Source: Sindora glabra (Eukaryota; Streptophyta; Magnoliopsida; Fabales; Fabaceae). From it: a stretch of DNA of 64,000 nucleotides. The position numbers and the translations under genes were made by a program. The DNA lies in contig CM035226.1 in NCBI GenBank assembly GCA_020226215.1, forward strand, positions 62,767,455 through 62,831,454, in the 5' to 3' direction. This document shows positions 10,476 through 22,698 of this stretch, in pieces. Each line of letters begins with the position of its first letter. Position 1 is the first letter of the stretch. The notes under the pieces were generated by a model. It did not search any database, was not told the DNA's origin, and saw only the letters and a list, made by a program, of their open reading frames with translations.

Positions 10476-13400
10476 ATAGATAAAAGCTAGATCCATTTGT
10501 GAAATTGCCTATCAGATGAGTATTGGAATAGTGCGATGGCATTTGTTGATAGAGCTAGAAACTTCATTGATGAAAGGGATTTGGTGAGGTGTCTATGTAA
10601 GAAATGCGTGAATCTATTGTTTCAAATTTTGAAAACATTGGAGGCACATATTATAGATAATGAGTTTCACCCATTGTACACAAATTGGGTACATCATGGT
10701 GAAGCGGATGTTTCAACTTCTAGTGGAATAAGAAAGATATCTCCTATTGATAGGGATGAAATGGTAGATATTATACACGATTTCCTCAGCCCTCATGGAG
10801 TTGAAGAAATAGTTTGCAATGAAGAAGATCATAGTGATAATGACAAACTCGAAAGAGTAGGTGGTGAAGCAGATTATAATAGTTGTGGTGATCTATTTGC
10901 ACAAATGGAAATAGAATTGTATCTAGGATGCACATCATTCTTAGCCTTAAACTTTCTAATGAAACTCATGCACTTGAAAGTATTGCATATATGGACTAAT
11001 AAGTCATTTGATGCTCTCTTAAAGTGATTAAAAGAGGTGCTTCCAATGAGCAATAAATAGGCTAAATCATATTACCGTGCAAAGAAATGGCTCAACAAGT
11101 TAGGTTGGGGTGTGAGTCAATTCATGTGTACAAGCATTATTGTACACTTTTCTAGAAAGAAGATACCTTGAAGGATAATTGTCTAATCTGTGGGGAAAGT
11201 CGATGGGTGGACAAAAATGCAAAAGGGAAAAAGGTGCCACAGAAAGTGCTTCAGTACTTTCCACTGACTCCTTGGCTTAAGTGGTTATATAGGTCAAGGC
11301 ATACTGCAAAGAATATGATATGGCATCATACTAGCAGGTCAACAGAGGATGGGGTAATGCGACATCCTGCTGGTAGGGAAGCTTGGTAGGAATTCAATAG
11401 GAAGCATTTTAATTTTTTTGTTAACTCATAAAATATTAGGTTGGGCTTAAGTGCAGATGGATTTAATCATTTTGGTGATATGAATTTGTCATATAGCATG
11501 TGGCTTGTGGTTATAACTACCTATAACTTGTCACCATGGATTTGCATGAATCAATCCTTTTTCATGTTGACCCTATTAATACCCAAGCCTTAATTGTTAA
11601 GCAAGGATATAAATGTATTCCTAAGATCAATTATAAAGGAGTTAAAGCATCTTTGGGAGAGGGCGTTGAAACTCAAGATGCTAATACAAATACTATTTTT
11701 AACATGCAAGCTATTTTGTTATGGATTATAAATAATTTTCTTGCTCGAAGTAGTCTATCTAATTGGAGCGGACAAGGTTATAAAGTATGTCCTATGTGCA
11801 ATGATGATACTTCATCAATTCAAGTTAGAGGGAAAATTACTTATGTTAGTTATCATCGTTGGCTGCCAAGGAGTCACACATGGAGGAATCAAAAGAAATT
11901 CAATAGAAGGTCAGAGAGGAAGGCCGCTCCTCATCCACTTACTAATGAAATTACCATGGGCCAATTGGATAAGGTGAAATGGAAATTCCCTAGTAGGCAT
12001 GTTCAGTTTGGTGGTCTAAAGCAAAAGAAGGGTGCTGATAACTTAATTAGAGTAAACGAAGTATATTTTTTGACCTCTCATATTGGCTGACAATGAACTT
12101 ATGGCATAATATTAATGTAATGCGTGTTGAGAAGAATGTATGTGATAGTATTCTTAGTACATTATTAAATATTGAGCATAAGACAAAAGACACTAGTAAT
12201 GCGAGGCGAGATTTGGCAGATATGAAGATAAGGCCAGACTTACATCTGTATGAAGAGAGAGGTTAGCTCTTCAAACCAGATGCTGTGTACACCCTCAACC
12301 AGGATAAACGAAGATGGTTTTGCCAGTTTATAAAAAATGTAAAATTTCCCGATAGACTTGCTAGGAGTCTTAAGAAAAATATGACTGATCGTGACATAAG
12401 GTTGAAAAAGTTGAAATCACATGACAGTTATGTTATTATGCAAAGATTGTTGTGACCTTTAATCTGAGCATTTTTGCCGAAGAAATTATCATATCTAATT
12501 ATTAAGTTGTGTAATTTCTTCAACCAAATATGCGCTAGAACCTTTAGTAGGAGGGATGTCTTGCAAGTTAAGCAAGATATTGTCATTAGGAGGGATGTCT
12601 TGCAAGTTAAGCAAGATATTGTCATCATTTTATGTAAGCTTGAAAGGATATACCCTTCGGCGTTCTTCGATATAGTGGTTCACTTGGTGATACATTTGCT
12701 TGATGAAGCATTACAAGGTGGTCCTGTTTATTTTTTATGGATGTACCCATACGAGAGATATATAAAAAAGTTAAAAGATTATATTAGGAATTATACTCAA
12801 TCTGAGGGTTCAATTACAGAAGGATATGTCATTGATGAGGCATTGACATTTTATTCCATGTATCTAGAAAGGGTGGAAACTAGATTCAATCGGCTTGATT
12901 GAAATCAAGATGTAGCATCCAAATACACAAAAAGGGCACTGTCAGTGTTCCATCACAATGTCGACCATTGGGAAAAAAGATCATATCACGCTTTGATAGG
13001 AGGGATTGAGATATAGCCATATGGTACATCTTGAATAATTGTGTGAAGATCGAGAAGTATCTTTGATAAGTTTTTATTTTTATTTATAGATTTCTTCCAA
13101 TTAATTAGATCGAACTACAATATATTTGTCTTGTGGTGAGCATCGTGAAAAGCTTTAACAAAGTGGTGTTAATAACATAGATGATTTGCACAAAATAAAA
13201 TTTCCCATGTGGTTTTACTGTAAGGCATAAACGTTTGTTCTTTCCAAACGTGTTATATCAATCATGTAAATGTTATCCCATACTTATAATTTTGTCCTGG
13301 CCTAGCTCTCCATAAAATGTCATTTTTGTATATGTATCATTTACATAGAAATGGTTCCCCCAAAGTTACTAAAGAGCTACTATCATTAGCTTTAGGTCCC

Positions 13401-14229
13401 AATTTTACTATAATGATATACTTAGCATGTGTTGTTAATGGAGTGCACTTTGTAGTTGAATCTTAGGATATGAAGCATAAAACACAGAACAATAGAATTT
13501 CTATGATGGTAGCATATTTTATGGAGTGCTTGAAGATATTATAAAGTTAACTTATTTAAATAAGTATACCGTAACTTTATTCAAATGTAAATAGTATGAT
13601 ACTGATCCTAGAAAGAAGAAGCTTTACATTGATACGAACATTACAAGTATTTCTGTAAAGAGGTAATGGTATAAAGATGACCCTTATATTCTTACAATTT
13701 AAGCATAATAAGTCTTTTATATCGAGGATCTTCTTAACGGGCCAAATTGGAGGGTTTTCCACACTATTATACATTGCAACATATGGGATCTTCTTGTCAA
13801 TGATGTCAATGCACAAGACTTTTCATTCTTGCAGGGAAACACCTCCTCCAATTTCAACCTCATAGTTGCCCTTGAAGATTTCCATTTAGTCAATTTGAGG
13901 GATCAAAGAAATGGTCCTTTGATGGTTTCACCTCCTATAAAGATTGCATCTATGACAGAAGGGGGGACGTCTTCATCGATAATGACAATAACTTCAAAGA
14001 TGAAACAATCAAAGATTATATGGAGGATGATGCATATCAATATGATAATGGTGAAGATACAGATAACTATGGGAATAAGTTTGTTAGGTTTGCCAACACT
14101 GAATTAGATAAGGAAAATATCTTTTTGTATGATAACTCGCAACTGTGTAAGAGGAGTTATGTAATTTTATTTTATGAATGTATTAATTTTTCTTGTGTCA
14201 TCTACTTCAATTGTGAGCATTTCTTGTAA
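10476..14229 (+). pseudogene. CACTA transposase pseudogene (TNP2 with DUF4218 and DUF4216)
   Basis: The frame resembles the plant CACTA transposase throughout. The likely original start is at 10476, now ATA, followed in frame by stops where the family has Trp and Arg; the first surviving ATG is at 10536. Near 10580-10700 is the transposase-associated domain with a CLCKKC cysteine motif and a 'W..HGE' end. At 11168-11389 comes the TNP2 block with 'KKVPQKVL.YFPL' and 'MRHPAGREAW'. At 11536-12090 the TNP2 core continues with 'NMQAILLWIINNF' and 'CPMCNDDTSS'. At 12474-12902 lies DUF4218, with 'YPSAFFDIVVHL' and 'MYPYERYIKKLK'. DUF4216 lies at about 13690-13920 in another frame ('VFYIEDLLNGPNW'), followed by an acidic tail to about 14229. 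Frameshifts and stops separate the blocks. A 39-bp tandem duplication sits in DUF4218. It would have cut and pasted CACTA ends in the nucleus; it cannot make a functional protein now. Confidence 0.9.
12549..12626 (+). repeat. 39-bp in-frame tandem duplication in the transposase
   Basis: Copies 12549-12587 and 12588-12626 differ at one base, so the duplication is recent relative to the decay of the gene. It repeats 13 residues (RRDVLQVKQDIVI) just before the conserved CKLE..YPSAFF segment of DUF4218. Confidence 0.95.
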
Positions 14230-14413
14230 ATTCTTACACAATGCATATTATTCTAGCCATCGCGGATGTTGAGGCATGGCACTATGGAGGAGACCCTCCA
14301 TATTAACCCACTCACATTCCTTCGCAGTGTGAAGGATCAAGTATCTCTTTTAATAGCAACACCTATGTTAAGTATTTATTAAATATAAATTTATGATAGT
14401 AACTCTTTTTTAT

Positions 14414-16013
14414 TATCCATCAAAGTTACACCTATGAGAAAGAAGGGTCCGAATAGGTCCTTCACGTTGTATGAGAAGATAGAGAGGAGCAGGGGGAGAC
14501 CGGTGCCTGTACAGTTCGATGTGACTAGTACATGACATCCGGTTATGGAGAATTCTACCTATCTCTCTTGCAACATAGGTAGTATCATTCAAGCACATGT
14601 ACCGCCTTATTATAAGTCATGACAGTCGATGCCCCAGCAGTTGCAGGACAAAGTTATGCAAGAGATTTGCATAAGTATCTATCACCTCTCTATCTTAACC
14701 TTATTATATTTGGCATTAAAATTATTAGATATAATTCTTACTAATTTAGTAAATATCTTGTACTGCAATCTCATTTTGAGTTTTAAGACATCACTAAGGT
14801 CGAGCAGGATAGAGTGCTAAATAGCCTAGTGAGAACTGCTACCAACTTGTACAGAGATTAGAAGTACAGGTTGAACAGGCACTTTCTAGAGCACGGGGGT
14901 GATCGAGACTAGGATTTCAACCTGGACCGTGCTAGGCGCTATGTGCCACAATCTATCTCGCCCCAGATGTGGCATTGATATGTAAATTTCTTTAATAGTG
15001 ACGATTACAGGGTAAGTGTGATATTTAACCAAATTATGTTACTATTTTATCTACCTAAATTTTAAATGTAATTATATTATATGATCATTTCTTAATTTGC
15101 AGGAGCTATCTATAAGAAATGTAGATAACTAGGCAAATAAGGTGGTGAATGATCGGTATGGATTGAAATCCATCGTTGCTCATTGTTACGATAAGGTAAT
15201 TCAAAGTATTATTTATTATTTAATTGTATAATCTATTGCTAATTTAATAACTATATTTATTCATCTTTATAATATTTTAATAGAGAAACAAGGAGACTAG
15301 TGAGCTGCAGTCGGTCCCCGAGAACTTTAGGAACTAACACATGTATAGGACAAGAGAGTGGGTGCATTCGACACCCGCGGAGCAATATGTAAGTAACCTA
15401 AATTCTATATTTTAATCATATCAATTTTTTTATCATTTATGTAACTAATTTTTATTTTAAAAATTCAAGACGAGAATGACCAAGCTAGCCATCCAACAGG
15501 CACAGTCTAGTGTATCATCCACGGGATCCACCTGGCACTCCTGTGTGGATTGACGAGGTTACTATTACTGATAAGGTGTTTGACACTTGTCGAGGGTATA
15601 AGAAGGCAATTGGTTGTGTGCTGACTAGTTAGACATAACGTACGCTTGGCACCTTTAGCTCCGAGACAAGTGCTTAGTCGGTGTCCTAAGTGAGTGCATT
15701 GCAGAAGCAGCTGCAGTAGAGTCAGCAATAGATTCAAGAGCAGTAGTAGTAGATTCAGGAGTAGTACCAGATGCAGCAACAGTTCAGGTCTTACTTGAGG
15801 ACGTTGACTTCCTTACTTAGACAGCATGGTCTCGATCTGCCTATGCCTCCATTTTTTACTACATTGCTTAGATTGATTAGATTTGTAGCTAGTCCCTCGT
15901 AGCCTACCGATCTAGCCGGCTCCCAGCCACCACCCTTTATGCATTGTCCTCGTCGCCAGGGGGATGACGATGATGATGATACATCTAGTTATTTGCAGTG
16001 TCCTTCTCCTTAG
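14414..16013 (+). pseudogene. Second CACTA gene pseudogene (Transposase_24-type), introns preserved
   Basis: This gene lies downstream of the transposase on the same strand, as in other plant CACTA elements. A first coding block at 14414-14625 contains 'SFTLYEKIERSRGRPVPVQFD'-type sequence. A later exon ends at 15011 with a consensus donor (GTAAGTG). Further exons fit good splice signals at 15103-15195, 15284-15388 and 15470-16013. They contain family-like phrases such as 'DRYGLKSIVAHC', 'TREWVHSTPAEQY', a Gln-rich segment near 15700-15790 and an Asp-run C-terminus ending at TAG 16011-16013. Numerous stops, mainly TAG and TAA, break the exons. In En/Spm the second protein binds subterminal repeats; for this copy the role is inferred from position. 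Confidence 0.75.
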
Positions 16014-16317
16014 ATTTTGTATTTATGATTTTTTTATGTATAGATATTTATATGAATCATGTATATCTCATATATATAAATAATTTTATAGTTATTTTAT
16101 ATAAGTATTTAATTTTTTTCATAAGAATTATGCAATCTTATTTTAAGTTATTGTTAGTATCGTTAGCTTATTTTATTTGTAAAATTTAAATTAGATGAAA
16201 CTAAATAAAAAATTTTAATTAAATTAAATTAATTTAATTTATTTAAAATATTATTGTGAGTATTATTAAATATAATATATTAATTGAAATATAATTTTTT
16301 TAAAAAAATATTATAAT
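16014..16317. other. AT-rich 3' non-coding part of the CACTA element
   Basis: T-rich and A-rich sequence between the second gene and the right subterminal array. No coding potential is supported. Confidence 0.6.
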
Positions 16318-16622
16318 ATTTCACCAACGACATTATCGTCGCTAAATGTCGTCATTGAAAATTAGTTGTTATTAAAACTTTCAATGATGACATTTAGCGA
16401 TGACGAAATCGTCAATGAAAGTTTGAAATTTAAAAATTTTTTAAATTTGAAAGCATCTTCTGTGACGATATTGTCGTCGTAGAAAGGCAAACCTTTTCTG
16501 ACGAGAACATTGTCATTGGTGTAGGTGATTTTAGCGATGAACCTACACCGATGGCTACATCAGCAATGACTTTCTTCATGTGACAATCGAAAAACTTTCA
16601 ACGATAACTTTTGTCGTCAGTG
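16318..16622 (+). repeat. Right subterminal repeat array of the CACTA element
   Basis: Multiple direct and inverted copies of 'TTAGCGATGAC' and 'ACGACATT.TCGTCGCT' type motifs, mirroring the left array. Several of the motifs form local palindromes. Confidence 0.85.
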
Positions 16623-16643
16623 AAGCTTGTTTTTCGTGTAATG
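16623..16643 (-). repeat. Right terminal inverted repeat of the CACTA element
   Basis: On the minus strand it reads CATTACACGAAAAACAAGCTT: a CACTA terminus in which the third base has changed from C to T. It is followed outside by CTG, identical to the left target flank. Confidence 0.9.
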
Positions 16644-16646
16644 CTG

Positions 16647-17329
16647 ACAAATTATTTGACCACCTTATTAGTAGAACACACCTAATAATAAATCATGTTT
16701 ATTTGTATCTATTAAATCCATAATTTTTTACTGTACTCCCTTTCACATTAACGAGAGTTTTGTCGTGATAAAAGCATTACATTTCACGTGGTGATTGAAA
16801 TTAAAATCAACAGAAGAAGACTCTGGAAGCCGTTGTGGGAAATGATCCAGATAATGTACAGATTGATATTACTTTTACTGGCTTGGTGTCTTTTTCCGTT
16901 ACCCACTTGGCTGGTGCAATTTTTCTTTAGCTGTTTTTCTCACGATCCGTTTAGGGTAGTCGAGTGAAATTTAAATTTATAAAAAAATAGACGAATAATA
17001 AGTAAAATATTATTAAATTTAAATAATTCGTTTGAATTTAAATTTAATTTGAATAAGAATTTAAAAAAATTTATATAAATTTATTCTAAAGTTCAATTTG
17101 CAACAAAATATTAAGTAATCAAATTTTAGTTTGAATTTTTAATAAAAATGTATCTAATTGAATTTTTACAATTTATTAGAATGATTTGTCATTCTATCTT
17201 AATTTGATTGTATAAAATTTTATTTTTTACACATAAATTAGATACATTTTTATTTTATTTTACTTATTGATATAATTTTTTTACAATTGCCAAGACTCAA
17301 ATTTATCCAAAATATTTACTTAATTACCA
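16647..17329. other. Intergenic DNA with a short higher-complexity island
   Basis: 16740-16950 is less AT-rich than its surroundings and contains a G-box-like CACGTG (near 16776). A short frame there is not recognisable as any protein. The rest is AT-rich with nothing identified. Confidence 0.4.
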
Positions 17330-17929
17330 TAAAATGTTACTGATTACATTTAGTAAAAAATAGTATATACCAAAAATTTAATTATTTTAATTAAAATATC
17401 ATATTTTTATATGATATCAATAATTATTAATAAAATGCAATATTTTTTTATGTTTTATGTTACTTATGTATAATATAAAAATAAATATATATTTTTATTA
17501 TTATATTTGTTTAAATTTGTAAACAATTTAAATAAAATAATATGGATTTAAATTTAACTCATATATTAATTGATCTTAATTTATTTAAATTTAATTTAAT
17601 TAAAATTAAACTTAAATTAATTTTTTTATAAATCAATTTTAAATTACTTGTAAATTTAACATTTCTTTATGTTCTTTTCAAAGAAAATTATATAAATTTC
17701 CCATCATTATTTGAAATGCCATGAGTTTTTTGGGGTATTGTGTATTCTTGTTGTATAGTAGAAATCACTAGTTCATTATTAATCTTTTTTTCATTTACAA
17801 GATATTAAATAAATTAGTATTACACAGTTATTAAACAATTATTATAGATCCATATATATAACTGAAGTTTGTGCATAGAGTTTAGGACAATATAACAATA
17901 AGTTTATCTAAATTTAAGTAAATATTAAT

Positions 17930-18360
17930 TGCTTTGTCAGAGTATTTAACTTTTAAATAAAAAATTATCACTAATTAATTGTATATAATTTTCTTACTGA
18001 TGAAATAATTTTTCACTAGTTTAGTGAATTTATATTATGAATATTTAATTATTTAATAAAAATTTATCACTAACTAATTGTATGTAATTATCTCATTTAT
18101 GAAATAATTACACAATAAGGTTCACAAAATTATATTATAACAATTTCTACATTTTATATATTAAGGGCATTATAGTTATTTTACCTCATCAAAATTTATT
18201 TTTTTCTAATTTTCTTCTCTATCAAATAAAGAAAAATTTTTCTCTCATATTTTCTTTCCCTCTTATTTTCTCTCATACCAAACAATTTAAGGAAAATTCC
18301 TTCTTCCTCCCTTTTCTCTCTAATTTCTTTCCTCTCTAATTTCTCCTCAATCCAAATAAA
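17930..18360 (+). mobile_element. MITE-like repeat, copy 1
   Basis: About 430 bp with a pyrimidine-rich right part ('ctctcatattttctttccc', 'accaaacaattt') and an AT-rich left part holding two copies of a roughly 100-bp unit ('ttatcactaa.taattgtat'). Its reverse complement matches 19650-20045. The corresponding place in U2 (near 26940-27010) lacks it, which supports insertion. Target duplications were not resolved. Confidence 0.65.
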
Positions 18361-19649
18361 AGATTAAAGTGATAATGTTAAGTAATATGTATGTGTGAAA
18401 GAATTAACTAGGATTAAAATTGTTTTGACAAGTACATTTTTAAGAAAATTAAATTTTGAAGGGATAATTTTTGTAAATTTTTTATATGCATTTAAAATGA
18501 CTTTAAATTTAAATGAATTTTATACTATTACTTAAGTCTATATTATTATATTAATAAAAAGCTATCAAAATTATTTTATTGTTGATAAAAATTATTAATT
18601 ACTATTACATCATTGGTAATGTATCTTCTTCTTATTAATAATAATATAAAGTATTTTATATTGATAATAAAACAAATTTAAATCTATTTAAAATTATTTA
18701 ATTGATAATACAAATTATCATTTCCTTGAAAATTAGATCTATATATTTTACTCGATGTAATTTTGAACTTTTTAAAAATATTATCTAAATGATTATTTTA
18801 AAATTAGAATAAGTATAGTATTTAGTCCTTCATTTATTCAAGTAATAATTATTACATTATTTAACTTTTATAAATAATATTATTAGTTTATTGTTTTTAT
18901 TTTTCTTATAATTATCGATCTCTCTATTTATTCACAATATCAAAATAAATAAAAAAATATTAAAATTAATTTTTAAATTTATCAAATATAAACTTAATTA
19001 TTGTTTAAATTATTTTTCTATTATTTATTTTAATTTTACATGTGAGCAGAAGGATGAATAATTATAAAAAAAATAAGAATAATGAGTTAATAATTTTTTA
19101 GTTATACAATTTGAGGGATCCAATAGTTACTATCTTTATAAATAAGAGATTAAATATTATATTTACTCTTAAAATTATAATATAAAAAATTAAAAATATT
19201 AATACATTTCACATTTTTTTCTAATTCTCCTTTTTTTTTTGAAATGAGGTCCATAATCCCTTTTACATTTTAATTTTTCTTAACGTGTAATTTCTTATTT
19301 TTCATTTGGAAATTAAAATTGACTTAATAAATTATATATTAAAAATTAAAATAAATAATATATTATATATATTTTTAGTAATTTTATGGGAGCTCAAAAG
19401 ATTGAAATTTTATAATTGAATTGTCTTTTTTATATTAAAATAAATAAATTGAATAAAAATAATAAATTCCAATTAAAAAATAATTTGATTATAAAAGCAC
19501 TCAGTTTTCTCAAGGCGATGCTTCCCATGCACCACTCTTGCTTTTAAGATTTATAATGATAACATAAATTAAACATAATATATAATTTAAAAAACATAAT
19601 ATAAATTAAACATCCTACGTATTATAAATCAATGAACATTAACTAGTAC

Positions 19650-20045
19650 CAATGCTTAGAGAAGGAAAAAAAAATAGGAAAGGAAGAAATTAGAAGAGAA
19701 AAAAAAATTAAAGAGAAGGAATTTTCTTTTGAATTGTTTGATAGGAGAGAAAATAAAAAAGAAAGAAAATAGGAGAGAAGATTTTTTTCCTTTATATGAA
19801 GAGAAAATCAAGAAGAAAAAAATATAATGAGATTAAATAATTATAATGTCTTTATCATATAAAATACAGAAGTAGTTATAATATAAATTCATTAAACTCA
19901 ACGAGAAATTATTTTGTATATGAAAAATTTTCATACAATTAATTAATGATAAATTTTTATTAAATAATTAAATATTCATATTATAAATTCATTGAACTCA
20001 ATGAAAAATTATTTCATTAACAAAAAATAATTTTAAATTTAATTT
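19650..20045 (-). mobile_element. MITE-like repeat, copy 2 (inverted relative to copy 1)
   Basis: Purine-rich start ('ggaattttcttttgaattgttt', 'aggagagaaaataaa') followed by 'ataatgtctttatcatataaaat' and the AT-rich tandem part. It aligns with the reverse complement of 17930-18360 along its full length. It is absent from the matching position of U2 near 27880. Confidence 0.65.
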
Positions 20046-21059
20046 TTAAAAATGCTATTATTAAAAATGATTTATTATTTCTTCTTTCAATAATTTCATA
20101 CCAAAAAATATGAGGATATTTAGATAAAGAAAAAATATAGTAGATTAGGTATATTTATGTAATTAAGTAAGGAATAACTTCAAAATGCAAATTGTTTTTT
20201 ATTGCAAAATGAAGGATTAACTGTTTTAAAGCATATGATAGGCTACTCTTGTTTTCTCGCAATAAATTTTTTTATAGGTGGCATTTATGGTACTTGCAAA
20301 GATTTGAAATTCGAAATGATAGAACACAATTTATTATTAGATAAAATTATCAAGTTATTTAATTATCTCGCCTAATGATATAAATTTTATTACATCACCG
20401 TCGTAAGTTTCAAATATTTGAGACACTTTAGAATTTTTTTATATAATAATCAAATAAATTTTTTAATTTACATACGTTTTATTTTTATAATATAAAAATT
20501 AAAACACCTTAGAAAATTAAAAATTTAAAATAAAATAAGATATTACTGAATCCAACTAATAATTTCTTTCATTCTCATAGAAGGTCATAATTATTAAATT
20601 TACACGTAATAATTAATTAAACTAGTAACATAGGTTCCAAAATAAGTATAATCTTTCTTCTAGGAATTACTTTTTGGGTAATACAACCCATCATGAATTT
20701 TCTTTCCAATTTATTGAAAATTATTTTTATTTTTATTTTTATTTTTTGTATAAATTTTAGTTGTAATAAATATGTAAAAACATTAGTCAATAATATTATA
20801 TACAACAAAAATAAGATTTAAAAATTTAATTTTAAATAAATATTAAAAATTATTATTAAATATAATATAGTAAGATAAATTTATAAAATTTAATTTAATA
20901 AATATTAAAAATTTTAATTTTAATTTCGATGCATATAAAATTTTTGAAAAATAATTTAATAGTAAAAAATTGTTTCCATATATATTTAAAAATTTATCTA
21001 TAAAAGTTACAATAATTTATTGAAAAACTAGAAAAGTGAAATGATATTATGTTCTAAAA

Positions 21060-21660
21060 ATAACAATGTACAAGTTATTCCTCTTTCGGTGGGTATTTAC
21101 AAAAGAATACGGAGAGTTGGTAATCTGCAATGCTATCATCCTCCAGAATACAGAAATCACCGAACAGCAGAGGCATAACAACGATCGCATCAAACTTTCC
21201 TGTCGGCATCCGTCGGCAGCCACCTCCCAGCTGGCATCTTCCACGGCAAAACCGTACAATTGCGCCCCCTTTGCACATCCAAACAGCTACTTCCCCAGCC
21301 TATCTACATAGCACAGGAACGACAGAGACAAGGGAGCAAAAATTGGGATTTTACCTGATCGGCGTGCGACTGAGGACGGCGGTGGCTCCCTGGGTCTGGC
21401 GGCAAGCTTCTTCCTCTGCGCTGGAGACGGCAGCGCGGTGGGGGTAGCAAATGGAAAATGGGTTCCTGTGCTCTTCCTCTTCCCAAATTTCTCTTCACGG
21501 ATGTGGGGAGAAATTTTCCGTGGGTCCCGCAGATTCTTTTCCATTTCACCCCCGCAACCAAACAGCAAAAATCCTAAATTTTCTTCCTATTTTCTCCTTT
21601 TTTTTTTCTCCCTCCCCTCTTTTTTGCCGTTCGAAACGGGGGCTAAACGTTTTCAAATTA
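21060..21660 (-). other. GC-rich block, possible promoter and 5' end of a truncated host gene
   Basis: This is the only clearly GC-rich, CpG-containing block in the first 34 kb. On the minus strand it looks like a leader exon: a purine-rich start region near 21600, a GC-rich exon (about 21560-21344), then a good donor at 21343 (ATCAG then GTAAAATCCC), a GC-rich intron, and a possible acceptor (TTGCAG then ATTACC) near 21118. Open frames exist on both strands, but none resembles a protein I know and they are probably chance products of base composition. No coding continuation follows below 21060. An orphan 5' end, left by deletion or transposon capture, is the best reading. Confidence 0.4.
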
Positions 21661-22698
21661 TAAAGACTTCACAGCGATACAGTATTCATTCTGTTTCTTT
21701 TTATTTGCAGTAATTAATTAATTTTATAAATATTAAAAAAATTATTTTTATTTTTAATATATTTTTAAAATTATTTTTTAATTTTTTATTATACATAAAA
21801 TTTAAAATAATTTAAAATAAAAAATATAATAAAATATTCTAAGAAGAATAATAAAATATTGATTAATAAAATAAAAAATATATTTAATATTCCATTAAAA
21901 TTTTAAAATAATAAATAAAAATAAATATTTTTTTAAAATATAACAAATAAAAAGAAAGATGTCAATCACTTTTTACACAATTTTCATATTCATTAAGCAA
22001 TAAATTTTTCTTATTTAGAATTTTTTTATAAACATTATGTATAATAAATATGTAAATGATTATAATTTCATCCATTGAATCACAAAATCTTTTCAAGTGA
22101 AAAATTATAATTGAATAAAAATAAAAATATTAAAATAAAATTTCTTAAGAATTATGAAAATACAAAATGAATACATGCTTTTAGAGAAAAAAAACCGTAA
22201 AATTTTATAAAAATGCACGAAATTTTATGAATAAAATTTGTAAGATAGCAAATCGGTGCTCCGAAACAAGTATTTTTCGTTAAATTAATATCCTTTAACG
22301 TTGTCTAAGACTAGGGTAATATTATTTTTCAATTAAAAAATAAAATATACTGATTAGACAAAATAAAATATGATGAAATTTTGTCTATAAATTTGTGCGT
22401 TTGTGGATACTATTTTTAATGGTTTTGAATACTTTTTTATGTTAAAAAATTATAAATTGTATTGTCTTATTTCATATAAATTTTTTGTATCATTCTCTAC
22501 TTAAAATAAAGAATTTTTTTTAAAATTGGAAATGTGATTGAAGAAGTCGAGCGGTCCCGGTATCACCTGCCCGAATCCACTTTCTTCTTACAACACATGA
22601 ACCCTACAGTTTTAGAAATTTAATTATCGATTAGAGAGGATTGTACGGTAATTTTCCAAACGAAAAGTATATCAAACAATTTTTTTTTAAAAAAAAAA

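Larger units (their letters stand above)
7600..16643 (+). mobile_element. Complete CACTA (En/Spm) DNA transposon, 9.04 kb, both genes broken
   Basis: It is bounded by terminal inverted repeats starting CACTACAATAAAAAA (left) and CACTACACG-type with one change (right, minus strand), both leading into AAGCTT. It is flanked by identical 3-bp duplications CTG at 7597-7599 and 16644-16646. Inside are subterminal repeat arrays at both ends, a TATA-type promoter, a TNP2-type transposase pseudogene and a spliced Transposase_24-type pseudogene, in the order usual for plant CACTA elements. The element was autonomous in form, but its genes now hold many stops. Its ends look good enough that it could in principle still be recognised by a transposase supplied elsewhere; that is inference. 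Confidence 0.93.
17330..22690 (+). repeat. Duplicated intergenic segment U1 (long copy)
   Basis: The order of landmarks matches 26640-28720 (U2): 'aactcatatattaatt' near 17555 and 26842, 'agtgataatgtt' near 18370 and 27016, 'aaaatgactttaaattta' near 18495 and 27138, 'aaacgttttcaaatta' near 21644 and 27887, 'ccttaacgttgtctaagactagggtaat' type near 22290 and 28284, and 'gaagtcgag' near 22545 and 28575. U1 is about 5.4 kb and U2 about 2.1 kb. The excess includes two MITE-like insertions and a GC-rich block. There is no coding sequence apart from the possible leader block at 21060-21660. Confidence 0.75.

Noticed and set aside
14413..14598. Minus-strand frame of 61 codons
   Set aside because: Antisense of the first coding block of the second CACTA gene.
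15507..15779. Minus-strand frame full of Leu runs
   Set aside because: It is the antisense of the Gln-rich segment of the second CACTA gene on the plus strand.
21047..21713. Seven overlapping open frames on both strands in the GC-rich block
   Set aside because: GC-rich DNA has fewer chance stops. None has recognisable domains, and the splice signals point to a leader rather than coding DNA.
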